Origin: Scylla paramamosain
Lineage: Eukaryota; Arthropoda; Malacostraca; Decapoda; Portunidae
Direction: 5' to 3'
Assembly: GCF_035594125.1 (NCBI RefSeq)
Contig: NC_087152.1
Coordinates: 17,711,001-17,775,000 of the forward strand
DNA: 64,000 nt
The notes beneath the pieces were generated by a model. The model did no database searches, was not told where the DNA came from, and worked only from the letters and a program-made list of their open reading frames with translations. Made by a program: the position numbers and the translations under genes. Below, piece after piece: positions 1 to 10,819 of this stretch; the first letter of the stretch is position 1; the number at the start of each line of letters is the position of its first letter.

Positions 1-115
1 GTTCCCATGGAGGTGATGTTTTGACTGGCAGCCGCGGTGGTTGGTCTTGTCTCAGGCGCAGGTTCAGGAGTGTCTTGTATTATTTGACTCTTGCTTGTAG
101 GCGAGTCCAGTGTAG

Positions 116-120
<5 letters not shown>

Positions 121-166
<46 letters not shown>
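121..166. repeat. (CT)23 microsatellite
   Basis: Pure CT dinucleotide tract. The following DNA to about 545 is pyrimidine-rich on the + strand and otherwise shows nothing recognisable. Confidence 0.97.
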
Positions 167-169
<3 letters not shown>

Positions 170-548
170 GGACCGTCTTGTTCTTGAGTTTTCCTTTTAT
201 TTTTGTATCCCTTGTAATATTTTCCTTCTACATGATGTTTGTGCGATTATTAGCACTTCCAATCATCGGCTTCTCTCTCTTTCTCTCCCTCTCTGTCACT
301 CTCCCCCTGCACTCACTTACTCACTCACTCCTCACTCGGTCGGTCGCTGAGTGTGTGCTTGTAGCGCAGCAAGACCCTCGTTGAAATGGAAGTATATCTT
401 TAAGTTTAAACTCCCTGGCTGAGTGTATGTAAGTGTGCTAGTGGGTGAGGATGAGTGCAAATAGCATATAATTACAAAGAGCGAACCGCCGCCTCATTTG
501 TCCAGTCTGCCGCTGAATTCCCTCCCAGGCTGCTGCACGCCACTCTGT

Positions 549-678
<130 letters not shown>

Positions 679-811
679 GGACACAACAGGACACGCCCCC
701 ACAGTCCCACTAAACCCTTTGCCAGTGAACTCCGTTGTTCTTCCGGAAATATGACAGAAAATATGCTAGCTATTTTTATTTACATTCAACGCTCCCTTCC
801 CTATACGCGGG

Positions 812-952
<141 letters not shown>

Positions 953-1106
953 CTGTTGTGCGTCTGTCTGTCTTTGTGCCTTTCTCTCAGTGTGTTTGTT
1001 TGTTGCTCTGTCTGTGTGTCTCAGTTTCGTCTGTTTTTGTCTTCCTGCTCCTGTCTGTTTGTCAATCTTACTCTTTTTCCTGCCTGTTCCTGCTTGTATC
1101 TGTCAG

Positions 1107-1109
<3 letters not shown>

Positions 1110-1169
<60 letters not shown>
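1110..1169. repeat. (CT)30 microsatellite
   Basis: Pure 60-bp CT tract. The stretch from 1190 to 2080 after it holds a short (GGT)n, a CCTG tetramer run near 1279-1296 and otherwise C-rich then G-rich unique DNA with no supportable gene. Confidence 0.97.
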
Positions 1170-1173
<4 letters not shown>

Positions 1174-2084
1174 GTTAACGGTACTCCCTGTGGTGGTGGT
1201 AGTGGTAGTGGTGGCGAGCGGCGCCCTAGCACGTTTCCTATACCGGTGTGTTGGCGAAGCGACCGAAGTGGCCGCCCCTGCCTGCCTGCCTGCCTACTTC
1301 CCACTGATTCCCGCTCCCCCATCGACCAACGCCCTCTTGGCCTGCCCTCCCTACTAGTAAACCCGGTCCCTCTGGCATTTATCCGCAATGACCCCTATTT
1401 CCTACTATTCCCTTCTGCATGTTCCCCAGAGCCCTGTCAGATTCCCCCTTCACTTACCCTCCTACAGTCAACTCCCCATAGTACCTCGTCCCTACAGGAT
1501 TTCCCTAGTTATCCCCATCCCCTTAGGTATACGTGTCAGGTGCTGCCACTCCCTGCCTCCCTGCCGTGTCTCACAGTGACGCCACCTGCCTCTTGTCACA
1601 CCCCCATGCCAGACCCGCCACTTGTGTTGTCTGCGACCTTGTGGTATTGCGGAGGTGTGAGTCATGCATTTCCCCTGCCGCCGACGCTGCTGCTGGTGTG
1701 AGGGGCGAGGGGAGCGGCGAGGTGTTAGAGGACAGCAGGGGAGGATGAGAGGCGGGGAATATAGCGCAGGTGCAAGTGGGGAGGACGAGGGGAGACACTG
1801 GGGAGGGAAAGAGGAAGGGTACGTGGGAGAGAGACTAAAGGTTGGGTGTTGGGGGAAGGTTCTGATAGATGAGTGATGTCCGGGAGGGGGAGGATGGGTG
1901 GAGGGCGTGGGGTGTGGGGTGTAGGGCCTAGCATCCCGTGGTCCATCCCTTGGCAATTTGGTGAGTAGGTGAAGCCTGTCGCTGCCGTGTTCCTGCCACG
2001 CGTCACCGGCTCGGCTAGGCTCGGCTCTCCCTTACTCTACTCGCCTCATTGCACCTGCCCGCGCTTCTGCTGCCTGTTCTTGTT

Positions 2085-2117
2085 CCTCCTCCTCCTCCTC
2101 CTCCTCCTCCTCCTCCT
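2085..2117. repeat. (CCT)11 microsatellite
   Basis: Trinucleotide tract followed by gctcctacag, a weak 3' splice-like string. Confidence 0.9.
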
Positions 2118-2213
2118 GCTCCTACAGAATAGTTAGCCAAATAGCCTAGTAAGGACCTCAAGGTTTGTTGTTGTTTGGTCTTCCTTTGTATTCCTTTGTA
2201 TTTCCTTTGTATT

Positions 2214-2342
2214 CCTCCTCCTCCTCCTCCTCCTCCTCCTCCTCTTCCTCTTCCTCTTCCTCCTCCACCTCTTTCTCCTCCCCCTCCTCCTCCTCCTCCT
2301 CCTCCTCCTCCTCCTCCTCCTCCTCCTCCTCCTCCTCCTCCT
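2214..2342. repeat. interrupted (CCT)n microsatellite
   Basis: About 129 bp of CCT triplets with TTC and CAC interruptions. It is preceded by three short copies of a ttcctttgtat motif (about 2190-2215). Confidence 0.95.
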
Positions 2343-2392
2343 GCCATTAGTTCCTGCCTGCTTTCCGTCAACCTCACGATCCCCTCATTGAC

Positions 2393-2394
<2 letters not shown>

Positions 2395-2462
<68 letters not shown>
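2395..2462. repeat. (CT)34 microsatellite
   Basis: Pure CT dinucleotide tract. Confidence 0.97.
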
Positions 2463-2464
<2 letters not shown>

Positions 2465-2503
2465 CTTTCTTGTTACTATAAAACCATCATTATACTTCAT
2501 CAC

Positions 2504-2513
2504 ATTATTATTA

Positions 2514-2592
<79 letters not shown>

Positions 2593-2700
2593 TATTATCA
2601 TTCTTATTATTATTATTAATTATTATTAACAATAGTAGTAGTAGAAGCAGTAGTAGTAGTAGCAGTAGTAGTAGTAGTAGTAGTAGTAGTAGCAGCAGCA
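2504..2700. repeat. (ATT)n followed by (TAG)n microsatellites
   Basis: ATT triplets from 2504 to about 2630, with a few ATC variants, pass through a short linker into TAG/CAG triplets from about 2634 to 2700. Two unrelated triplet arrays lie side by side. Confidence 0.95.
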
Positions 2701-2805
2701 ATAGCATTCACGCTTGACTCTAAACAACTATACCAGAAGAGTTTTGTTGTTGCTGTTTTGTACTTTTTTTTTTACGTCATTCTATTCGTAACTTCTAACC
2801 ACCAA

Positions 2806-2831
2806 CACCACCACCACCACCACCACCACCA
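2806..2831. repeat. (CCA)n short microsatellite
   Basis: About 26 bp of CCA triplets. Confidence 0.85.
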
Positions 2832-2961
2832 AGGCAGGCAGGAAGGCAGGACGTGCAATATTGGACCCGCCTGCAACATCCTACCTAGGTTGTCATGTTG
2901 GTCGGTGAAGTTGCCAGAAGGGGAACCTTGCTGTGCCTCCATAACAACAACCCGCCCACCT

Positions 2962-2966
<5 letters not shown>

Positions 2967-3026
<60 letters not shown>
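2967..3026. repeat. (CT)30 microsatellite
   Basis: Pure 60-bp CT tract. Confidence 0.97.
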
Positions 3027-3030
<4 letters not shown>

Positions 3031-3091
3031 CTCATCACTAACAACCTCGTAAGGGACAGTATGTAAGTCTGCTGTTCGCTCTTTCTTTGTG

Positions 3092-3148
3092 CTCCTCCTC
3101 CTCCTCCTCCTCCTCCTCCTCCTCCTCCTCCTCCTCCTCCTCCTCCTC
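3092..3148. repeat. (CTC)19 microsatellite
   Basis: Pure CTC triplets over 57 bp. Confidence 0.95.
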
Positions 3149-3271
3149 GGCATCCTCTCGTCTCTTCCATCACCTCGATACAACTGATCAATTCCCAGAC
3201 ATCGCAGGGACTCAGTTTATATTCTTTTCATCACTCGTACCTCCTTCCTTGACCTCACACACAGACGCACG

Positions 3272-3276
<5 letters not shown>

Positions 3277-3364
<88 letters not shown>
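3277..3364. repeat. (AG)44 microsatellite
   Basis: Pure AG on the + strand. This is the first tract after a switch from CT to AG polarity. Confidence 0.97.
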
Positions 3365-3367
<3 letters not shown>

Positions 3368-3500
3368 GTGTATTGGCTGGTGTGAAAGATAGGATAGATG
3401 AGAGAAGACGGGAAGGAGAAGAGCGAGAGGGCGAAGGGCGGTGAAGTGTGAAGAGCGTGGAAAGGGAAGAAGGAAAAGAAGGAAGAAGAAAGAGATGAGA

Positions 3501-3504
<4 letters not shown>

Positions 3505-3555
<51 letters not shown>
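3505..3555. repeat. (GA)25 microsatellite
   Basis: Pure GA tract at the end of a purine-rich stretch that starts near 3390. Confidence 0.95.
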
Positions 3556-3561
<6 letters not shown>

Positions 3562-3631
3562 AAACAAACACACTTACACACACACTACATAACGCCTCTC
3601 GTCCCTCACTCCACTGTCACATCTCCCGCCG

Positions 3632-3632
<1 letters not shown>

Positions 3633-3692
<60 letters not shown>
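3633..3692. repeat. (CA)30 microsatellite
   Basis: Pure CA tract. Confidence 0.97.
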
Positions 3693-3697
<5 letters not shown>

Positions 3698-3793
3698 CTT
3701 GCCAATCTTTCAGTCCCCCCTTGGCGTAGATCCTCCTTCACCCCCCGGGGGATTTAGAACCGCGACAGAACAAAAGCTGTAATGTGCTGCTTC

Positions 3794-3795
<2 letters not shown>

Positions 3796-3867
<72 letters not shown>
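3796..3867. repeat. (AG)36 microsatellite
   Basis: Pure AG tract. The 450 bp after it (3870-4325) are AT-rich unique sequence with no recognisable feature. Confidence 0.97.
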
Positions 3868-3870
<3 letters not shown>

Positions 3871-4324
3871 TCGTGGAAATGCATATAACTTGGTTTTAAA
3901 ATGATGCGTTTGTGCTGAACTTGTCATTACAAGAATATGATGAAGGGCGTCAGGTGGTGATGTGAAGGGAAATGAAGATGAAGATGATAATGATGGTGAA
4001 ATTGGCTTAAGACTTCCACGTTTAATGACTCAAGTATCTTCTAATCCGTAGTGAAAATTATGATAGTTTAAAGTCGTACGTATTATAATATCTTTTGTTG
4101 GTGAGTGATGAGCTGGTGATGCTAAGAGAGCGAAGAACTATACAGGCATCATGTTATATAAGTTGGGAGTGCCATGTCAGTGTTTAGTATTACGAGCATA
4201 GAAGAGGGAGGAGACTGGAGATAATGTGTTATGTAAGGGTGATGCAGGTTCATAGACGAGGAGTGTTTGTGTCCAAGACTGCTTGGTTTCAGTACAGAGA
4301 GTTGTGTTGGGATGAAGTGAGGGT

Positions 4325-4325
<1 letters not shown>

Positions 4326-4367
<42 letters not shown>
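4326..4367. repeat. (GT)21 microsatellite
   Basis: Pure GT tract. Confidence 0.95.
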
Positions 4368-4372
<5 letters not shown>

Positions 4373-4624
4373 GAGGATTGCACTTGCAGGATGTCAGTGA
4401 CCGTGTGTCCCCTCCAAAGTCGTGCAGCAGTTTTCAGGTTTGACGCGCCACTGAATGAATCCCTCGGGAAAGTTAAAGTGAGGGTGCCTGCCGCCGCTGT
4501 CCGGGGCGTGTGAAGCCCGGCCGCGTCCAGCTCGCGACACCCAGGCGGCGCCCGGCCACGGTGACGTCGAGGATCACAATTGTGTCTCAAGTAACACTCA
4601 AGAACCTCTCCCCACCGGCCCACA

Positions 4625-4873
4625 ATGGAGGATGGACGGCGTCTGCTGGAGGAAATCCGAGAAATATTACATTTTTCAGGCTGGTCCACGTCGCTATTGA
4701 AAGTTTTCGGTCACCCTGATGGCTGGGGATTGCCGCCGCTACTGCCGCCACTCTCTGAAGGTGACCCGTTAGTGGAGCCTCTGACAGGACGCGTAATCCT
4801 GTGCGACCAACCACAAGCCAGAGGTTATCGAATAATTAACCCTTCATTTGCCTGCATTTTGAGGCTTAATTGA
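4625..4873 (+). CDS. candidate small ORF, 82 codons, unknown product
   Basis: ATG-initiated frame ending in TGA, in GC-rich unique DNA with no microsatellite inside. The start context is acaATGG, with A at -3 and G at +4, which suits eukaryotic initiation. The peptide begins MEDGRRLLEEIREILHF, a plausible amphipathic helix, then becomes Pro/Leu/Gly-rich and ends ILRLN. I recognise no domain, signal peptide or membrane segment. A cAMP-response-element-like tgacgtcg lies about 63 bp upstream (4562-4569). Against it: an 82-codon frame arises by chance in GC-rich DNA of this length, and no conservation or splice evidence is available. The rest of 4370-6860 is unique sequence; it holds a short tactgagag repeat (about 5408-5455), a T16 run at 5787-5802 and several overlapping chance frames. 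Confidence 0.2.
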   Translation: MEDGRRLLEEIREILHFSGWSTSLLKVFGHPDGWGLPPLLPPLSEGDPLVEPLTGRVILCDQPQARGYRIINPSFACILRLN

Positions 4874-6860
4874 ATTTACGTTTTTACCACCAAACGGGGG
4901 AAGGCCACTCGCCGCATGGGCAGAGAGGGTGGCGTGGTCCTCAGCCCGCACCGGGAGACACGGGGCCTGTCAAGTGCGTGCCAGAGTGTGAGTCAGTCCA
5001 CCGTGTAATGCTAGACCCTAAAACAGGTCAGCGTGCACCAACAGACGGTGTGCCAGGACCGGGTGTCTGGCGCTTATAGGTCCCAGGTCGGGCGTGCCTG
5101 TATTGCTACACGGCAGGGGTCGTTAAGTGGTGAGGAAGAGAAGGGTGTACTCGTGTGTCCATGGAAGGGGGTGGTCCGTGAGGTCTGTGAATAGGACCAC
5201 CCTGGTATGTACCTACTTAAGGAATATAACAAGAAGCAATATTCAAAGTTGTAATTCGTGTACTGCTCGTGGCAGGGACTTGAGGGTGCGCTTGGGCTTC
5301 CTTGCACCTCGCAAGTCCACCACATGCAGTTAATGACACAAAGACTCGTGTTGCTCAACTCGGGAGTTTTCTTTCATACAGTACGGGGATCGTTCTTGTT
5401 GAGGACTGGTACTGAGAGCCTACTGAGAGTACTGAGAGCACTGGTACTGAGAGTATTCTGTGTGTTTATCCTGCGTGTCGGAGGCCACTTGAGGTGTCCG
5501 CGTCCTATAAGAAGCTTAAAGTGCTTTTCACACAAGAGAAGCGAGTCAGGCAGCACGACGATGCCACGAGGGAACTACACACCGAGCCTCCAGACACTCA
5601 CAACTTTCGCATTTCAAAACAATTCTAACTGTGAGGAAAGGACGCAACTATCCCGGCTTTTAGTTTTTCTTTATCCATGTTGTAAGAAAAATAAACCTGA
5701 CTTTCAGCACCAAACGTTGAGGGTATCATCATGTTGTTAGCCCGCGGTGCTCTTACTGAATTATGCTGAAATGTGCAGAAGTGATATTTTTTTTTTTTTT
5801 TTCCGCATGGCTAGTAGTAGGTTGGTGTAGCGCAATGCAACGCCCACCCACTCCCAGTCAGGACCGCCGCCGCTGCCCCTGATGCCTTGTAACACGCCCG
5901 CCCTCCGCACACAACCACCACCATCATCAGTCACATTGCTGTCATCGCCACCACTACATTCAGGGTATTAACATCCACCACCACCGCCACTACCATCACC
6001 ACCACTACCATTACCGGCGCCCCCTCCCCTCCCCCGCCTGCAAATGGACACACCTGCCGCGGGACAGCTCGGCCACGGTCGCCGGTGCGGGGGATGTTGC
6101 TGTCTGTGTGCCAACTTGCTGCTAACTTTCCCCGGGTCGATGAGGAGAGCAACAACCGCCACCAGCTAGAGGGTCGCGTCCCCTCTGCATTGCTGTGTGA
6201 GTTTCGATCTTATGGGCGTCATCAGGTTGACAGTGTCCAGACGCTCCCGCCCCTGCTGTCGCCTGCCGAGTGGCTTCCTGTCACAGGCTGGTCGCGCTGC
6301 TCGTCTCCCTCGGCGCCCTCACTTTACTGTACCATTTTTTTCTTTTGCCATCCCACTCTCCCTTGCCATCCGCCGCTCTTGCCAGCACAGCTTCCTCGCT
6401 TCAGTCTATCATCTAGATGGAATCTCTGAGCAACCTCGCCGCTGGCCTCATCCATAAAGCGGACTGAAGTGGCCGCGACGCACGTCCTGTCGTTTTCCCT
6501 TCCCTCTCTCCCCGCTCCCCGCCTCCCGGCCTTTAGCTTCCCCCGCTCTCAAGACCCTCATTCCAGGTTTAGACACGACCTCCGAGAATCCCACAGCTGT
6601 CCCCTGCTGGCTGGCGTTCCTGCCTCGCTCAACCATTAGCTCGAGCCCTCCTCTCTCCCACCCGTCGTCCTCCCCTCACTGCTCGCTGCCACTAATCCTT
6701 TTTCTGTATTAACAAGGATTATACTTATGACTGCCTGTTTGCAGTTATCGCCTTTGTCATACGCACAACCCTTTATAATATCCCAGCCATCACATTATCC
6801 TTCTCTCCCCTCCCCTCCTCCTTCCTCCTATCCCGGCACCCTCCTCATCCTCCCCTACCC

Positions 6861-7490
6861 CCCCGCATCCCACGCACGGCCTTCTACACTCCCCACGCCC
6901 TTTCATTCTCTCGCCGCTCCTTACACGTCACATGCACATGGTATGCTTCACTTGCCACGCACGTCCATACTGGATACAAGGCCTTTCACACTCCATACGT
7001 AGTTTACCGCACTCTTCACGCCCTCCTCACACCACAGGCACGGTCGTCTGCACTCCCTGTGTCTCTGCACGCTTCATGCACAGCCTTGCATAGCACGCAC
7101 ATTGTTTACCACACTCGCCGCGCCCCTCCACACTGCATGCACGGCTATCCACACGACGCGCCCAGCTTACCACACTTCCCGCATTCCCTCCACACGACAC
7201 ATGTACTCCAACATACTCCCTGTGTTCCCCGCGTCCTCCCCCCCCCCCCTCACACGACATGCACAGCCTTCCACATCATCCCTAGTCCTTCACCCCCTCC
7301 ACACCTCCCCACTCCCCGCCGCTCATCCACACCGCACACGTAGTCCTCCCCACCCCCTTGACAGCCCTCCACACTGCATTCACTGATCTTCACACCCCCA
7401 CTTCTCCCCACACTGTGTACACAACCCCCTCACTCACCCTACACCCTTCACCTTGTACAAACAACCTTTCGCACTCCATGTCGGCACCGC
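6861..7490. repeat. diverged ~20-bp minisatellite, about 30 units
   Basis: Cutting the C-rich stretch every 19-22 bases aligns about 30 units that share a core like cttccacactccatgcacgg. Clear examples are cctttcacactccatacgtag, cctccacactgcatgcacgg and cttccacatcatccctagtc. No two units are identical, so the array is old. Several frames stay open across it, reading as His/Thr/Pro-rich peptide, but this follows from the period and composition. The core splits into two related 10-mers, which links it to the decamer repeat at 20.85-21.03 kb. Confidence 0.7.
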
Positions 7491-7576
7491 GCCCTCCTCC
7501 CCGCCCTCCACATACCCACGTCCTCGGCTCAACTAGACCAGCCCTAACCACCGTGCATCCCGCCTCTCTCCTTCAG

Positions 7577-7723
7577 GTCACGGATATCAAAGCTTACCTT
7601 AAGCTGAACCAACTTAATTTTGCCTCAGTTGATCTTCGCGCGTCGTCAGTTTGCGGCGTACAAAGTTTGTGTTCCCGAGGCGCAGTCAGAGTCGCGACCC
7701 GCCTGTTTCCGCCCCAAGGCTGA
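7577..7723 (+). other. candidate 3'-terminal exon behind a strong 3' splice site
   Basis: The acceptor has all expected parts: a ctaac branchpoint with its A at about 7547, a pyrimidine stretch cgcctctctcctt and cag at 7574-7576, giving a branch-to-AG distance near 29 nt. The exon would start GTCACGG. One frame stays open for 48 codons to a TGA (start VTDIKAYLKLNQLNFASVDL, end FPPQG); the other two frames stop quickly. I recognise no domain. No convincing donor follows, so a terminal exon is the natural reading, but no clear poly(A) signal was seen nearby. The ORF may be chance. Confidence 0.2.
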
Positions 7724-8224
7724 ACGAGGCCTCCCTCCCTCCCCCTCTCCCTCCCTCCCCCGCCCGGCTTGCAGCTCAGCCAGGCGGTGTTCCGGGTGAG
7801 CTGGAGGAGGGCTGTCGGAGATTCAGAAACGCAGCAAAGGTGAAAAGAGCCGCATACGAAACATTAAGATATACAAACGACAGCAGGCAAATTAATATTT
7901 CAACACACCCGAGAGGGATTTGTGCTTTCTTTCGTTCAGGGGGAAACTTTATGAAAACGTAAAAGAATTTTGAAACGCCAATCTGACACTTTTATACGAG
8001 GATGCACTACAGGAATTGTAATAGTGCCAATGTCACAGTAATATGAAGCAAGAGGGAAGAAAATGCGAGCGAGGCGGTGATGCAGCGAGGCAGCCTTTGT
8101 GCCGCGCCATCCCAGGAAAGGCACCTGGCCTGCCGCCCCTCCAGCGCCTGTTACTGCAGCACGGGGGACTGATGAGATGCGCCAGGAAGCCAACTAATCC
8201 CGCTGATGCTGATGCGACCAACAC

Positions 8225-8260
8225 TGCTGCTACTACTACTACTACTACTACTACTACTAT

Positions 8261-8295
<35 letters not shown>

Positions 8296-8335
8296 TTACT
8301 ACTGTTGCTGCTGCTGCTGTTGCTGCTACTGCTAC
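8225..8335. repeat. (TAC)n/(TGC)n triplet microsatellite
   Basis: Mostly TAC triplets from about 8229 to 8302, grading into TGT/TGC triplets. A short (CAC)n follows at 8386-8407. Confidence 0.95.
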
Positions 8336-8699
8336 CATTACACACACACTTCCCGTGCCTGTTGGTTTGTCTCCACCCTCGCCCTCACCACCACCACCAC
8401 CACCACCCAACACGGAACACTTGCCTCAACTATCCCCTTCAACCCTCGGGACAGCCGCGCCAAAAGGTAGTAGTACCCGCGCCCTCCTCCCCCACCCCAT
8501 GCACCAGCCGTCCAGGGCCCCGTGTGTCCAGTCCCCCTCCATTAACCCGCATCACCGGCCGAGTGACTCACAGGGGCGTGGTTAATGACTGCCCCAAACC
8601 CACGCTTCGCTCCCCTGCCGTCACGCTGATCCAGGCCATCCCCGTCACGCTGCTCAACGAAATTCGAACATTGCGACCACCGCTCTAGACCCGCTGTCG

Positions 8700-9550
8700 T
8701 TGGGTTCTCGTATATGAACCTTCCATTCTTCCAGATCTCGCTGCTCCAGAGTATCAGAATCCTTTGTCATGCTTAAACCGCTTCAGATTCTTCTCCCACT
8801 CCTCTTTCTCTACTCCAGATCAGTTATCGGTTTATCCTTGTATATGAGCCTTCCAGTCTTCCGCATCTCCCTCATCCGCTGTTCCAGAGTATCAGAATTC
8901 TTTGTCACATCCTTAAACCGCTTCAGATTCTTCTACTCTTTCTCTTCCTCTATTTCAAACCTGCTATCGTTGGATTACTCGTATATGAGTTTTCCAGTTC
9001 TTCAGATCTCGCTGTTCCATGGCATCAGAATCCTTTGTCACGTCCTTAAACCGCGTCAGATTCCCCTCCTGCTTCTCATTCATCTTCTTCCTCAATTCCT
9101 GACTCTTTGTGACTGGCTTTTGCGTGTATGAGCCTTCAAGCATTTCAGATATCGTCTTTTTTCGATATTCCGCCTTTCTAGAGTATCAGAATCCTATGTC
9201 ATATCCTTGAACCACTTCAGATCCTCCTCATGTTCCTCCTTCATCTTCCTCCTCAATTCCAGATCCTTTGTCGCGTGTATGAGCCTTCTAGTCTCCCAGA
9301 TATTGCTTTGTTTTGTTGTCCTGCTGCTGTAGAGTACTGGAATCCTTCACCACATGTTTTAATCGCTTCAGATCCTCCTCCTATGCCTTCTTTTCCTCTA
9401 TTTCAGACTCTTTGTCGTCAGTTCTCGCGTGTATGTATTCCAGTCCTTCAGACCTTCCTGTGGCTTGGTCTTCCGCTGTTCCAGAGTATCATGTTCCCTC
9501 GTCACTTCCTTAAACCGCCTTAAATCCTCCTCTTCCTCCTTTTATCTTCA
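8700..9550 (-). pseudogene. decayed tandem array encoding a ~47-residue Lys/Glu-rich repeat
   Basis: Six diverged units are visible. The + strand landmark tatatgagcc, or its variants, recurs at about 8711, 8841, 8982, 9125, 9276 and 9430, so the unit is 130-154 bp. Each unit also carries agagtatcagaatcctttgt and ccttaaaccgcttcaga. Read on the minus strand, the conserved blocks translate alike in each unit: RRKMKEE, then EEDLKRFKDVTKDSDTLEQR, then a W-K-A-H-T/I-R block. The unit nearest 9540 is intact for about 45 codons, starting EEEDLRRFKEVTREHDTLEQ and containing LKDWNTYTRE. Others carry stops (FKDMT then TAG) and frame changes between blocks. Nearby to about 9830 the minus strand keeps a charged Glu/Lys/Arg texture, including a (GAG)n run. 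I cannot name the family; a coiled-coil protein repeat is likely from composition. The reading is a dead copy of a repeat-containing coding sequence. Confidence 0.6.
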
Positions 9551-9699
9551 CGCATCTGCATCCTTCCTCCTCACACACTGATTGGGGCTCCGCTCCTTCA
9601 TCCTTTACCTCGTCCTTCATCCTAACTCCCTCTATTCAAGGCCTTAGCGATCCTTGGACTGCTTCGAAGCCTCTTCCCACTTTTCTATCTCCTCCCTCC

Positions 9700-9758
9700 T
9701 CCTCCTCCTCCTCCTCCTCCTTCTCCTCCTCCTTCTCCTCCTCCTCCATCTTCACGTA
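9700..9758. repeat. interrupted (CTC)n microsatellite
   Basis: CTC/TTC triplets beside the decayed repeat array. On the minus strand they read as poly-Glu/Lys, so they may be the eroded acidic part of the same old coding sequence. Confidence 0.85.
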
Positions 9759-9879
9759 TCTTCAGGCCCTATCCTTCCCCTCACATAGCGCTCCAGGTCC
9801 CGTTTCTTCATCCTTACGCACTCGTGCACCGCTTCCCTCGTTCCCTTCCAAACCGTTCCATACTCCACCTCTCACCCCG

Positions 9880-9922
9880 ACACACACACACACACACACG
9901 GACGCACACACACGGACGCACA
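9880..9922. repeat. (AC)n with ggacgc interruptions
   Basis: Short AC tract broken by cggacgcacac units. Confidence 0.85.
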
Positions 9923-10077
9923 GTTACCAAATCCACGTCATTCGCTTGGTCTTTAGTCACATGAATCCCATTTTTAAACCATGTATAGTATCGCTCATGT
10001 GTTATTCAAACATTTATTTTTGATCCGGGGAGGAGATATGTTTAAAGTTCTGGTATCGCGGAGGAAGGGAAAGGGAC

Positions 10078-10082
<5 letters not shown>

Positions 10083-10158
<76 letters not shown>
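10083..10158. repeat. (AG)38 microsatellite
   Basis: Pure AG tract, followed by two copies of atcgggtaggg. Confidence 0.97.
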
Positions 10159-10160
<2 letters not shown>

Positions 10161-10714
10161 GGGTAGGGATCGGGTAGGGAGGAAGACTGCCTGAGGTGCG
10201 GGATGGAGGGGACGCACGGCCAGGAGGTGATGTTCTCAGGATCATTATGCGACGTCAGCCCCTCTTGTCCTCTCCCCTTCCTGGTGTGGCCTCCCCCGCG
10301 CCTCTTTTTCCACCTCCACGCTCCACGCAGAGCTTCCCCGTCCCTCGCCACTCCTCGCACGCTCCGCCTCGCTCCTCGTGAGGCGGCAGCCAGGAGGGGA
10401 CGGTGACATTACTTGTTTATTCTTTTGGTATCAAGAGCTCCTCTACGCCTGTGTATCTTGCCGTGCCGCCCCAAGCCTCTCAACGCCGCGCTCCCCTCCT
10501 CCGCCTCCTCCTCCTTCTGCGGCTGCCTTTCTTCCCGTGTAGGGCTGTTTGATACAAGGTGTAGGAAATTTTGTGTCTTGTTATTTCCCTTCCAGGTCAA
10601 TGGGATGTCATTTCTATTCTTTACATCGAAATGTGATTTGTAATGCCTCACTCACGGCAAGGGTTCGCCTCCGCGTGTGTATTTTTTGCGCTGGGTCAAA
10701 GCTTTCTGTTCTAA

Positions 10715-10746
10715 CATTTTTCTCTTTCTCCCTCCTGCAGGTAAGT
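10715..10746 (+). other. recursive splice site (ratchet point) candidate 1
   Basis: A complete 3' splice site is fused to a complete 5' splice site with no exon between them. The order is tgttctaacatt (branchpoint-like ctaac near 10710-10714), an almost unbroken pyrimidine tract ttttctctttctccctcct, gcag ending at 10740, then gtaagtg from 10741. This matches the Drosophila ratchet-point consensus, pyrimidine tract plus CAG|GTAAGT. A second donor-like string, cacag|gtaaaa, lies 79 nt downstream at 10819/10820 and could define a recursive-splice exon of 10741-10819. The host gene would be on the + strand with exons outside the nearby sequence. Confidence 0.6.
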
Positions 10747-10819
10747 GTGGATTCTGTCCCCTCGGGCTGGCAGCAGCGGCGCGGTCAGGTACCGTGGCTG
10801 GTGCTCCACACAACCACAG
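10741..10819 (+). other. possible recursive-splice (RS) exon, 79 nt
   Basis: Bounded by the 3' splice site at 10739-10740 and by cacag|gtaaaa at 10819/10820. In flies and vertebrates such exons serve to define the recursive site and are usually skipped in the mature RNA. The downstream donor here is only moderate (GTAAAA), so the assignment is weaker than the splice site itself. Confidence 0.3.

Noticed and set aside
2015..2707. A 230-codon minus-strand frame with Leu, Asn, Arg-Glu and Gly runs
   Set aside because: Every run corresponds to a CTC, ATT or CT microsatellite; there is no complex sequence between them to support coding.
3728..3760. Minus-strand ggttctaaatccc, B-box-like
   Set aside because: Has an extra base and no A box upstream on that strand.
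5258..5740. A 160-codon + strand frame
   Set aside because: The start is GTG, the content has no recognisable domain, and no splice or start evidence supports it.
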